Shown piece after piece: positions 12,251-21,279 of a DNA stretch of 64,000 bases; positions within the stretch are counted from its first letter, which is position 1; each line of letters begins with the position of its first letter. Source of the stretch: Blastomussa wellsi. Taxonomy: Eukaryota > Cnidaria > Anthozoa > Scleractinia > Plerogyridae. The stretch spans positions 14,528,457 to 14,592,456 of the forward strand of contig OX393565.1 in assembly GCA_947652115.1 (NCBI GenBank), written 5' to 3'. The position numbers and the translations under genes were made by a program. The notes below the pieces were generated by a model. That model had not been told where the DNA came from, made no database searches, and was given only the letters and a program-made list of their open reading frames with translations.

Positions 12251-12605
12251 AGGCATGCATGGTTCTTTTATTTCTATGCATGCATGGTTCTCTTATTTCT
12301 ATGCATGCATGGTTCTCCTATTTCTATGCATGCATGGTTCTCCTATTTCTATGCATGCATGGTTATCCTATTTCTTTGCATGCATTGTTCTCCTATTTGT
12401 ACGCATGCATGGTTCTTTTATTTCTATGCATGCATGTTTCTCCTATTCCTACGCATGCATGGTTCTTTTATTTCTATGCATGCATGGTTCTCCTATTTCT
12501 ATGGATGCATGGTTCTCCTATTTCTATGCATGCATGGCTCTCCTATCTCTATGCATGCGTGGTTCTCCTATTTCTATGCATGCATGGTTCTCCTATTTCT
12601 TTGGT
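12251..12605 (+). repeat. 25-bp minisatellite, 14 copies
   Basis: Fourteen units in strict 25-bp register, starting at 12251, 12276, 12301 and so on to 12576. Each has a core close to ATGCATGCAT followed by GGTTCTCCTATTTCT. Because 25 is not a multiple of three and the unit lacks stops in plus-strand frames, all three frames stay open across the array. The resulting open stretches (up to 241 codons) are most simply by-products of the repeat, not genes. Confidence 0.95.
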
Positions 12606-13981
12606 AATGGGGCTCCGCTAGCTACCGGGAGTTCTGCAATCACAAATAAATTAATACACCGAAATTTCTCACGTAAAAATCATTTCACATGTTTTCAAAA
12701 ATTCGTACCAAATATAGAACGCAGCTTTACCGATCTGATGTTCATCTATGTAAGTAGAATTGAGGGAAAACGTCTGAATGCAATTATAACAGCGACCTCT
12801 GAACAAAGTACTTCTGTCAATACTAATGTTTTTCAATGAGATAGCGCTTGTTTTCAAAAGTTTCGGTTTCCCCAATATTCCCCAATAATTTTCGCCTTTT
12901 GAAAATGTCTAAGAGTGAAAACTGCCTTTATGTTGAATTCCCGATACGCGCATTACGTAAACTGCCAAATCACACATACACAGTTTTGGCCGTACTTTTT
13001 TCTTGGCCAAAGAACAAGGATTATGGTTTGTACCTTTGAAATTGCAGAAAAGCCGACGGCGAATGAAAGCTTATCAATATTCAAAAGCGCTTCAATTTTG
13101 AAATATACACAGTCTGACACATATTTGGTTATGCAGGAGTTTTTTCTTGCAGGCTATATATTCAGACCTTAGCCGTATGTTTCTGTACTTTAATAAAAGA
13201 GTTGTATATGTTTGTGTTCTATTGAATGAAAGAAACTGCAGGCATGTTTTGAGTACTCCAAGAAAGTTTCTGATAAAAATGCAATATCGACGAAAAATAT
13301 GACAACACATTATATTAAAATGTCACAAAACCATCGTTAAGTTTGTCGTTAGCTTTACCCAGATTAGCTTTCATGAAAGACTCGTGCTGTTTAATATGCC
13401 ATTCTTAAATTAATTATATTTATTAAAACAAATGGCTTGAACCATATCTACATTATCCATTTCTTAGCATGTTTTGCCGGCCGGGAAACAACTAATTGTC
13501 GGCGTTAGGAACGACAGTAATCTTGAATTTACCACGAAGCTACAGGGATAACGTTGTAGCCAATTGCTTGAAAAAATAACTGTTGGCACCGTAAAGCTCA
13601 TTAAGCAATAACAGGTAACAAGCTCTGGCTTTAATATCTGTTCATTCATGGTTCATTGTCGGATGCTTTAGTCGATGTTTGGTGATCACAATATGTGTGA
13701 ACCAACTAAATTCACGATAGCGACTGCTGTTAAGCTTTAAGAGTTGGGTAACGCACAGCTAAAGATAGCTATACGGTAGGCCGGGGTGTGTGATTTATTC
13801 AACGTCTCAAATGACACTGCCGTCATACGGAACATAACAATTCGCCTTCGCTTTCGGAGCCAATTAATGAATTTTAAAATAAAGACGGAGTATTGTCTTG
13901 TGACTCAACAGCACATGGCCCAAGATTATGATCGAGTGAAGAGGATTGGATTGGTACTTTCAGTGAATTGATAGGAGTAAA
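12606..13981. other. Non-coding DNA before the BEL element
   Basis: No gene recognised. Short open frames without motifs on both strands. Confidence 0.5.
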
Positions 13982-13986
13982 GAGAC

Positions 13987-14445
13987 TGTAGTGGCTGAAG
14001 AACTGTTTAGCATAAATATGAACATTGTTATCGTTATGTTTCATTTCCGGTCAGCGGACTTGTTATTCACGTGCGGTCAGCGGATTCGCACGTGAGAACG
14101 GGAGAAAAACGTGGCTCGGAGGTTTTACAGTGATCTGCATTCTATATAGTGATTTAACTGTGTAATTTCCTCTTCTTTGTTGGAATATCATGGCCCAGTG
14201 ATGTAAGTTTGCTTTCTATTGTATTTTTGCTCGTATTTGCTTGTATTAAGAGTATTTTTTTTGTACGTTTATTCCAGTTCGAACCGCTATTTGACGCTAT
14301 CAAAGTTGACATTAAACTGGATCGCTAAATCTACGCTATTGTGTTGATAGACTCTAGCTTGGAACAGTATAGGAATGAAGCGAGTACGAACCACTGGGTA
14401 GTGAAGGTTTACTTTATTAATACCTCAGCGCCTAGGTACGTTACA
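13987..14445 (+). repeat. 5' LTR of BEL element
   Basis: Begins TGTAGTGG and ends CGTTACA. It contains a TATA-like TATATA (14143-14148) and, upstream of it, two CACGTG E-boxes (14068-14073 and 14089-14094) interleaved with two copies of CGGTCAGCGGA (14048-14058 and 14074-14084). These are plausible promoter and enhancer elements. No canonical TGG primer-binding site is obvious right after the LTR. Confidence 0.95.
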
Positions 14446-14642
14446 GTTCGAAATCAAAGCCTTTCTCATGTTTGGAATCATGTCAACGTTGGATTTGTGT
14501 TATGCTTTTGGAATTGCATTATTATTGATTGGAAACTGCCTTTTTCATCGAAGTTTCCACCTTTAAACCAGATACCATTTGTTTCTACGAAGAGTAACGC
14601 TAAAATATACACATTGTTGCCGTCTGATTTATTGTTGTACAC

Positions 14643-15818
14643 ATGTCTGGAGAAGGAAATATGGATAATAGTGAACGACCCGTCGATTTGATTGCCAATC
14701 TCAAGGTACGTCGTGCGACTGCAAAGGCTGCTGTGACTAGAACCATTACTGCTATAGATAAACTGATGGCTATTGACTCAAATCATGTGTTAGTTAAAGA
14801 AAGAATGACTGAATTCAATCAATTGTTACAAGAGTTTACTACAGCCCATAATGAATATGTCCACCACTTAACTACTGATAATCAACGTTCTGAAGCTGAT
14901 GAATATTGGAGGAAAGCTATGGCACCAGTTGATGAATTCAGTGATATTGTTGGTGCTTGGATTGCAGAATTAGATGAGCTAGAGAAAGATGAACATCAGG
15001 ATGAAAATAATGATGATGAGATTATTGATGAACACAACGATGATGAGAATGATTATGAACACCAAGATGAGCAAAAGGATGATGATGCTGATCATGATAA
15101 GAAAGAGGAGCATAAAGAAACCAATGAAATGAGCACTGAAATTAGTCATGGCAATCAAGATGAGTCATCATTGCACCAATCTCTTATTGAACAAACATTA
15201 CACCACAATAATGCTGCCCTTGAAGCTAAAGTACAAGCTGTTAAGCGACAGCAAGCCCTAGAGATGGAGGCTTTCGAGCTAGAGAGCCAAGAGCTTGAAG
15301 AGCGAATGAACCTAGAACGTCAAAGGATCAAGTTACAAATAGAGTTAGAGAAGCGACGCAGGATTATGCAAGAAGAAATGAACCGAATGAAAGATGAGCT
15401 AGCCCAATTAAAGATGAATGCTGAAGCCAAGGAGGATACACCTATTGATGCGGCGACGAAAGTCACCAAGGTAGATCAACGCTTCACCCACTCCACACCT
15501 AATGTACCTACACCTAATGTATCTAAACCGAAGCAAGACCTACAGCCACCCCCTCCGAAGTCCATTCGTCAGTCATTTGGAGCAGCTCAATACACCCCAT
15601 TGTCTAAACCCGGTGATGCTGGGACTCAACAACCCCTATGGATCCCCTCAGCCATTTATGGAGAGGACAACATCTCTCAGCATGCACCACCTACTACCCT
15701 TGCACCACCTACTACCCTTGCACCACCTACTACCCTTGCCGATGTGCTTCAACAGATGATGAATGATACCAGAATGCACCAACAGTCGCTCGCCTCCACA
15801 GACCAAAAGTTGAATTGA
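14643..15818 (+). CDS. gag: Gag-like protein of BEL element
   Basis: 391 codons from ATG 14643 to TGA 15816-15818. The N-terminal ~110 residues are helical and basic/hydrophobic, as usual before the DUF1759 region in BEL elements. Residues ~115-165 are extremely Asp/Glu/His/Asn-rich. Residues ~195-265 form a strong coiled coil rich in Glu, Arg, Leu and Met. The C-terminus is Pro/Thr-rich with three tandem APPTTL copies (about 15683-15738). The zinc knuckles that would normally finish Gag are encoded in the next frame. The stop overlaps the pol ATG as TGATG. Many BEL elements have one gag-pol frame; here it is split by a -1 offset. Confidence 0.85.
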   Translation: MSGEGNMDNSERPVDLIANLKVRRATAKAAVTRTITAIDKLMAIDSNHVLVKERMTEFNQLLQEFTTAHNEYVHHLTTDNQRSEADEYWRKAMAPVDEFSDIVGAWIAELDELEKDEHQDENNDDEIIDEHNDDENDYEHQDEQKDDDADHDKKEEHKETNEMSTEISHGNQDESSLHQSLIEQTLHHNNAALEAKVQAVKRQQALEMEAFELESQELEERMNLERQRIKLQIELEKRRRIMQEEMNRMKDELAQLKMNAEAKEDTPIDAATKVTKVDQRFTHSTPNVPTPNVSKPKQDLQPPPPKSIRQSFGAAQYTPLSKPGDAGTQQPLWIPSAIYGEDNISQHAPPTTLAPPTTLAPPTTLADVLQQMMNDTRMHQQSLASTDQKLN

Positions 15819-15820
15819 TG
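15767..15820 (+). promoter_or_regulatory. BEL gag/pol junction: -1 overlap and TGATG stop-start
   Basis: Gag and pol frames overlap over 15767-15818. Gag TGA (15816-15818) shares its A with pol ATG (15818-15820), the arrangement used for termination-reinitiation in some retroelements. An A-run (15805-15808) in CCAAAAG lies in register for a weak -1 slip, but it is not a canonical heptamer. Which route is used cannot be decided from sequence. Confidence 0.5.
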
Positions 15821-18800
15821 ACCTTCGATGGAGACCCGTTGAAGTATTGGCCCTTTGTCAGAGCGTTCCATAACGCAGTTGATAGCAAGTCGGATGATGA
15901 CGGCTCTAAGTTAAATAGCCTTATGCAGTACTGTACTGGAAAGGCCAGAAGTCTGCTCGAATGTTGCCTCGTTAAAGAACCTACTGAAGGATATCGGCTT
16001 GCATGGAAGCTTCTCAAGGAGCGCTTTGGTAACAATGATGTTATTTCCCAGGCTTGGATAGCCAAGATACTTGATCGGCCGAAGATTAAGGACACGCAAG
16101 GTTTGCAATCGTTTGCCGATGAGCTGCGAACCTGTCGAGAGACTCTCGTTACGATGGGATACCTGAAAGAGCTCGAGACTCGCAGAAGTTTGTGCCAGAT
16201 TGTTGAAAGGCTACCAGCCTACCTACACTCACGCTGGTTGAAGGTGAATCATACAATAAAGTACCAAGAGAATCGTGCACCTACTCTTGCTGATGTCATA
16301 CGTCTAGTTACTGAAGCAGCACAACAGGCCTCGGATCCAGTCTTCGGAAAGGCTCTTTCCCCTAAGGATGCCTCCTCTAGGGGTGATGTCAAGAAGTCTC
16401 AGATTTCTACACAGAGAAATAGAGGAAGCCATGCTATTCAAGTTGAGTCCTCCCATACAAGTAATCTGTCTCCTCCAGTAATGGAGTCCTTACCTGTGGC
16501 TAGCAAAACTTCTTACAGTACACCAAAGGAACCATGTGTGAAATGTGGAGGACTTCACTACCTCACTCAATGCAAGGACTTCAAGGCTCTTCGTGTGAAA
16601 GATCGTCTATCCTTTATCCAATCCAAGAAACTCTGTGTCAACTGTTTTAAGCCTGGTCACCTGGGCAGGGACTGTAGTAGACCCTTTGTTTGCAATGTTG
16701 ATGGCTGTGGTCAAAAGCACAGCAAATTTCTGCATCTGCCATCTAAGCCAACCCAGGAAGTCACAAACCGAAAGGATGTGGCTGTGCCACCGCCTTCGAA
16801 TAAACCCAATGCTTCGGTTGGAAGTAATTTTGTGGCAGGAAGTAAAGAAAAGGTCGCCCTTCCCATCGTTGCTGTACGTGTCAAGGGTGAGGGACTTAAT
16901 AACTACATGGAAACCTATGCTCTGATAGATCCTGGTGGAACGAGTGGATACTGTTCAGAAGAACTTGCCCAACACTTAGGTGTTTCAAGAAAGAACTTTG
17001 CTTGTAATTTGTCTACAATTCACGAAAGCAACACTCCAGTGAAGGCGGATTTTGTGAATTTGCAAGTTTCAAATATAAATGGTGGACCACAGTACGACAT
17101 GACAGGAGTGATGGTCCGTCCTTCCTTAAACATCGGACTTGACAACTTACCTACATCAACAGACCTCAAGCAATGGCCTCACCTTGAAGATATACATCTG
17201 CATAGGCTAGATGTTGATAAAGTGCATTTGATCATTGGACAAGATACCCCGGACCTCATGTTCCCAGAGGAGACCCGAAGAGGAAGGTCAGGCGAACCGT
17301 ATGCCTGTCTCACTGCCCTAGGATGGGTCATGAATGGCCCTCTGGGCCAAGGAAGACCAAACACTTACGCCTCATCGAACTTTGCGAAGGCAAAAGTAGG
17401 ACCAGACATTGAAAATCAACTGGAAAAGTTCTGGAAGCTCGAAGGTGATGATTGCAGCGACCGGCTGGGCCTGTCTAGTAGTGACCGAAAGGCATTGCTC
17501 GTGTGGAATGAGTCGGTTAAGCTGCTTAATCAACACTATACTATGGATATCCCCTTCAAAGAAAGACCACCTGATTTGCCAGACAACCATCCGATGGCTG
17601 AGCGTCGACTACACCTTCTTGGCCGAAGACTGCAAAGAGATCCAGGGCTGTCTGAAAAGTACACTGCAAGCGTACATGAACTCCTTGAAAAGGGGTACGC
17701 TGAGCCAGTCACAGATGATCTCAAGGGCAGAGAAGGCTACACGTGGTATCTTCCTCACCATCCTGTGCTACACCCAAGAAAACCAGACAAGTGCAGACTT
17801 GTATATGATTGTTCTGCCAAGTATCGGGGAGTCTCGTTGAACGACAAAGTCCATCAAGGTCCTGACCTGACAAATGGCCTCGTAGGCGTCTTGCTGCGCT
17901 TTAGGCAGGAGCATATTGCACTGATGGCAGACATTCAGGGTATGTTTAATCAGGTGCATGTGAGTGACGATGATCGTGACGCGCTTCGCTTCCTGTGGTG
18001 GAAAGATGATGACCCAACGAAAACTCCATTGACGTACCGGATGACGACCCACCTTTTTGGAGGAGTGTGGTCGCCCAGTTGTGCCAACTTTGCCTTAAGG
18101 AAGTGTGCTCAAGACAATGCGGCAAACTTTCATCCAAGAACAATTTCCACTATTGATAAAAACTTTTATGTGGATGATTGCCTAAAGTCTGTCGCTTCCA
18201 CTGAAGAGGCAGTGAATCTTGTGAAGGAGTTGCGAGAACTGCTTTCAAGAGGCGGTTTCAACCTTACCAAATGGATCAGCAACTCAAGAGAAGTTCTTCG
18301 AACGGTGCCAGATGTTGAGTGGTCTAAAGAAGTGAAGACGCTTGATTTGGACCAAGGAATGTTGCCCGCTGAGAGAACCCTCGGCATCTTGTGGCAGGTG
18401 GAGTCGGATACCTATGGTTTTGATGTGCATCCAGAAGAAAGGCCACTTACTCGACGTGGACTGTTGAGCACAGTCAGTTCAGTGTATGACCCATTCGGGT
18501 TTGTGAGCCCATTCATACTCAAGGCCAAAATTCTGTTCCAAGAACTTTGTCGAGCTAAATCCAGCTGGGATGATGCAATGCCAGCTGAGTTAGTGGAACA
18601 GTGGCGCCGATGGCTGCAGGATTTACCACTGATCCAGAACTTTGCAATTCCTCGTTGTCTAAAGCCCAAGGATGTGGAGACGGTGTCTGCTGAACTACAT
18701 CATTTTGCAGATGCATCAGAACGAGCTTATGGAGCTGTATCTTACCTCAGAATGGTTGATGACGATGGAAACAGCCATTGTTCGTTTCTCATGTCCAAGT

Positions 18801-20710
18801 CTAGATTGGCCCCCATTAAGCCTACCACCATACCCAGATTGGAATTGGCAGCGGCCGTTGAAGCAGTGAAACTCGACAAGCTTCTGCAAAGGGAGCTTGA
18901 AATACCCCTTCAAGAATCAGCCTATTGGTCGGACAGTATGATTGTTCTATGGTACCTCCAGCAGGAAGACAAGCGGTATCCAACTTATGTGGCAAACAGA
19001 GTAGCTGCCATCCAAGAACACACAAACAGAAGTCAGTGGAGGTACGTTGATTCCTGTTTGAATCCGGCTGATGATGTATCTCGTGGCATGACGGCAGACG
19101 AAGTAGTAAGCAGCTCCAGATGGATCCATGGTCCTCCTTTCCTTTCCAAGGGAAAAACAAAATGGCCAACGCAACCAGAGTTTAAATGCACAATGCTGGA
19201 AGATGCAGTTGAACTCAAACCAACACGCAAAGTCTACGCTGCTGCTACTGTTGATGCCGACCCCATTGATCTACTCATCCAGCGACATTCCTCCTGGTAT
19301 AGTCTCAAGAAGTCAGTTGCTTGGATCCTTCGGTTCAAGCATTACATCAAGACAAAGGGATTTAAGACTGGCAAGTTATCAGTGGAAGAGATGGGTGTTG
19401 CTGCCACTTCCGTTATTACTTACGTACAAAGGAAAGCCTTTGGAGAGCATACCGACAACTCGCTTCAGAAACTGTCTCCGTTTCCAAGTACAGACGGAAC
19501 TTTGCGAGTAGGAGGAAGACTCGACAAGGCTGACCTGCAATTCCAGACGAAGCACCCTATGATATTGCCTGCTAATCATCATGTTACTGACCTCATCATT
19601 CTACATTACCATACCTTGACTGGTCACACTGGCATTGAGCGTGTTCTCGCTGAAACAAGGCAACTGTTCTGGATTGTGAAGGGCAGAGCGACAGTAAGAA
19701 AGGTTCTATCCAAGTGCATCATTTGCAAGAAATTGAGGGCACAGCCAGTGTCTCAGTTCATGGGAGATTTACCTAAGGACCGCGTGACACCCAACGAAGC
19801 ACCCTTTACTCGTGTAGGGGTGGACTATTTTGGACCGTTTCTTGTGAAACGGGCCAGAAGTGAACTGAAAAGGTACGGTTGCATTTTTACTTGCCTTGCT
19901 ACAAGAGCCATTCACATTGAAGTTAGTCACACCCTTGAGACGGATTCCTTTATAAATGCCCTTCAACGATTCATTGCCCGTCGTGGTGAACCTATAGAAA
20001 TCCGTTCAGATAATGGAACTAACTTCACCGGCGCTCAAGTAGAACTGCGACGAGCCCTCGAAGAGTGGAATCAGATTCAGATTGATGACTTTCTCCGAAA
20101 GCGTGACGTTCAGTGGATCTTCAACCCTCCAGGTGCCTCCCATATGGGCGGTGCCTGGGAGAGGCAGATTCGTACCGTCCGTTCAGTTCTGAAAGGTCTA
20201 CTTCCTCTACAAGTCTTAGATGAAGAAGCATTGACGACCCTGATGTGCATCGTAGAGGGCATCGTTAATGGGCGTCCAATAACAAGAATTTCTGATGACC
20301 CGAGCGATCTTACACCTCTGACACCAAATCATCTTCTCTTGCTGCGGTCAGGCCCAACCCTTCCATCAGGAGTGTTTGTCCAGCAAGATCTCTACAGGAG
20401 ACGCTGGCGACAGGTACAATATATGGCGGATGTCTTTTGGAAGCGTTGGTTGACTGAATATCTGCCTACCCTTCAAGTGCGTCAGAAGTGGTTGCGACCT
20501 AAGCGTAACCTCAAGGTTGGAGATTTGGTATTGGTGAAGCACGACAATACAGCACGTCCACGTTGGCCTCTTGGGCTCATTCTCACTACCTACCCAGGAT
20601 CTGATGGTCTTGTGCGATCCGTCCAGGTGAAGACTCAGTCCGGAGTGTACGATCGCCCTGTTGACAAGATTTGTCTGCTAGAAGGAGAAATGCTGCAGCC
20701 TGAAGGCTGA
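15815..20710 (+). CDS. pol: Pol polyprotein of BEL element
   Basis: 1631 codons ending TGA at 20708-20710; the first ATG is 15818. Counting from 15815: DUF1759-type region at the start (MTFDGDPLKYW), zinc knuckles from ~241 (C-x2-C-x3-H-x4-C, then C-x2-C-x4-H-x4-C, then a Cys/His cluster), A17-type protease with DPG at 372-374, reverse transcriptase with MADIQG and YVDD at 785-788, RNase H-like region, and integrase core D1337, D1399, E1449. It ends in a DUF5641-like domain (WLRPKRNLKVGDLVLV). No internal stop or frameshift. The -1 frame is open back to 15767, and just upstream of the ATG it reads RPKVEL, which resembles conserved BEL sequence. Initiation may therefore be by frameshift from gag or by reinitiation at TGATG. 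Confidence 0.95.
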   Translation: MMTFDGDPLKYWPFVRAFHNAVDSKSDDDGSKLNSLMQYCTGKARSLLECCLVKEPTEGYRLAWKLLKERFGNNDVISQAWIAKILDRPKIKDTQGLQSFADELRTCRETLVTMGYLKELETRRSLCQIVERLPAYLHSRWLKVNHTIKYQENRAPTLADVIRLVTEAAQQASDPVFGKALSPKDASSRGDVKKSQISTQRNRGSHAIQVESSHTSNLSPPVMESLPVASKTSYSTPKEPCVKCGGLHYLTQCKDFKALRVKDRLSFIQSKKLCVNCFKPGHLGRDCSRPFVCNVDGCGQKHSKFLHLPSKPTQEVTNRKDVAVPPPSNKPNASVGSNFVAGSKEKVALPIVAVRVKGEGLNNYMETYALIDPGGTSGYCSEELAQHLGVSRKNFACNLSTIHESNTPVKADFVNLQVSNINGGPQYDMTGVMVRPSLNIGLDNLPTSTDLKQWPHLEDIHLHRLDVDKVHLIIGQDTPDLMFPEETRRGRSGEPYACLTALGWVMNGPLGQGRPNTYASSNFAKAKVGPDIENQLEKFWKLEGDDCSDRLGLSSSDRKALLVWNESVKLLNQHYTMDIPFKERPPDLPDNHPMAERRLHLLGRRLQRDPGLSEKYTASVHELLEKGYAEPVTDDLKGREGYTWYLPHHPVLHPRKPDKCRLVYDCSAKYRGVSLNDKVHQGPDLTNGLVGVLLRFRQEHIALMADIQGMFNQVHVSDDDRDALRFLWWKDDDPTKTPLTYRMTTHLFGGVWSPSCANFALRKCAQDNAANFHPRTISTIDKNFYVDDCLKSVASTEEAVNLVKELRELLSRGGFNLTKWISNSREVLRTVPDVEWSKEVKTLDLDQGMLPAERTLGILWQVESDTYGFDVHPEERPLTRRGLLSTVSSVYDPFGFVSPFILKAKILFQELCRAKSSWDDAMPAELVEQWRRWLQDLPLIQNFAIPRCLKPKDVETVSAELHHFADASERAYGAVSYLRMVDDDGNSHCSFLMSKSRLAPIKPTTIPRLELAAAVEAVKLDKLLQRELEIPLQESAYWSDSMIVLWYLQQEDKRYPTYVANRVAAIQEHTNRSQWRYVDSCLNPADDVSRGMTADEVVSSSRWIHGPPFLSKGKTKWPTQPEFKCTMLEDAVELKPTRKVYAAATVDADPIDLLIQRHSSWYSLKKSVAWILRFKHYIKTKGFKTGKLSVEEMGVAATSVITYVQRKAFGEHTDNSLQKLSPFPSTDGTLRVGGRLDKADLQFQTKHPMILPANHHVTDLIILHYHTLTGHTGIERVLAETRQLFWIVKGRATVRKVLSKCIICKKLRAQPVSQFMGDLPKDRVTPNEAPFTRVGVDYFGPFLVKRARSELKRYGCIFTCLATRAIHIEVSHTLETDSFINALQRFIARRGEPIEIRSDNGTNFTGAQVELRRALEEWNQIQIDDFLRKRDVQWIFNPPGASHMGGAWERQIRTVRSVLKGLLPLQVLDEEALTTLMCIVEGIVNGRPITRISDDPSDLTPLTPNHLLLLRSGPTLPSGVFVQQDLYRRRWRQVQYMADVFWKRWLTEYLPTLQVRQKWLRPKRNLKVGDLVLVKHDNTARPRWPLGLILTTYPGSDGLVRSVQVKTQSGVYDRPVDKICLLEGEMLQPEG

Positions 20711-20800
20711 ACCTGTAAACCAATCCATGAACACTGAACACTTGAAGATATCTTAGCTTCAGCCCCCTTTTGTTGTATGTGAATGCGTCTCCTAGAGAAC

Positions 20801-20815
20801 GCATTGGGGGCGGGA
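20801..20815 (+). promoter_or_regulatory. BEL polypurine tract
   Basis: GCATTGGGGGCGGGA directly before the 3' LTR, expected primer for plus-strand synthesis. Confidence 0.75.
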
Positions 20816-21274
20816 TGTAGTGGCTGAAGAACTGTTTAGCATAAATATGAACATTGTTATCGTTATGTTTCATTTCCGGTCAGCGGACTTGTTATTCACG
20901 TGCGGTCAGCGGATTCGCACGTGAGAACGGGAGAAAAACGTGGCTCGGAGGTTTTACAGTGATCTGCATTCTATATAGTGATTTAACTGTGTAATTTCCT
21001 CTTCTTTGTTGGAATATCATGGCCCAGTGATGTAAGTTTGCTTTCTATTGTATTTTTGCTCGTATTTGCTTGTATTAAGAGTATTTTTTTTGTACGTTTA
21101 TTCCAGTTCGAACCGCTATTTGACGCTATCAAAGTTGACATTAAACTGGATCGCTAAATCTACGCTATTGTGTTGATAGACTCTAGCTTGGAACAGTATA
21201 GGAATGAAGCGAGTACGAACCACTGGGTAGTGAAGGTTTACTTTATTAATACCTCAGCGCCTAGGTACGTTACA
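20816..21274 (+). repeat. 3' LTR of BEL element
   Basis: 459 bases, offset 6829 from the 5' LTR, with no difference found by eye. Followed by the GAGAC target duplication. Confidence 0.95.
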
Positions 21275-21279
21275 GAGAC

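Larger units (their letters stand above)
13987..21274 (+). mobile_element. Complete BEL/Pao LTR retrotransposon
   Basis: A 7288-base element with 459-bp LTRs at both ends that I find identical when reading base by base, a GAGAC target duplication (13982-13986 and 21275-21279), a gag frame, a full-length pol frame and a polypurine tract before the 3' LTR. Domain order in pol (zinc knuckles, peptidase A17-type protease, reverse transcriptase, RNase H-like region, integrase, C-terminal DUF5641-like domain) and the 5-bp duplication are those of BEL/Pao. LTR identity implies very recent insertion. This is the best-preserved mobile element in the window. Confidence 0.97.

Noticed and set aside
12114..12839. 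A 241-codon open frame and two overlapping ~120-codon frames
   Set aside because: They arise because the 25-bp minisatellite has no stop in any forward frame; the peptides are repeats of the array, with no independent gene signal.
14446..14456. GTTCGAAATC after the 5' LTR as tRNA-like or primer-binding site
   Set aside because: It resembles a tRNA T-loop but no cloverleaf can be built around it, and it lacks the TGG expected of a canonical primer-binding site.
14341..14691. Open frame at the BEL LTR, repeated at 21170-21526
   Set aside because: It starts in the LTR and its shared part is identical because the LTRs are; no motif, and it overlaps the true gag start in another frame.
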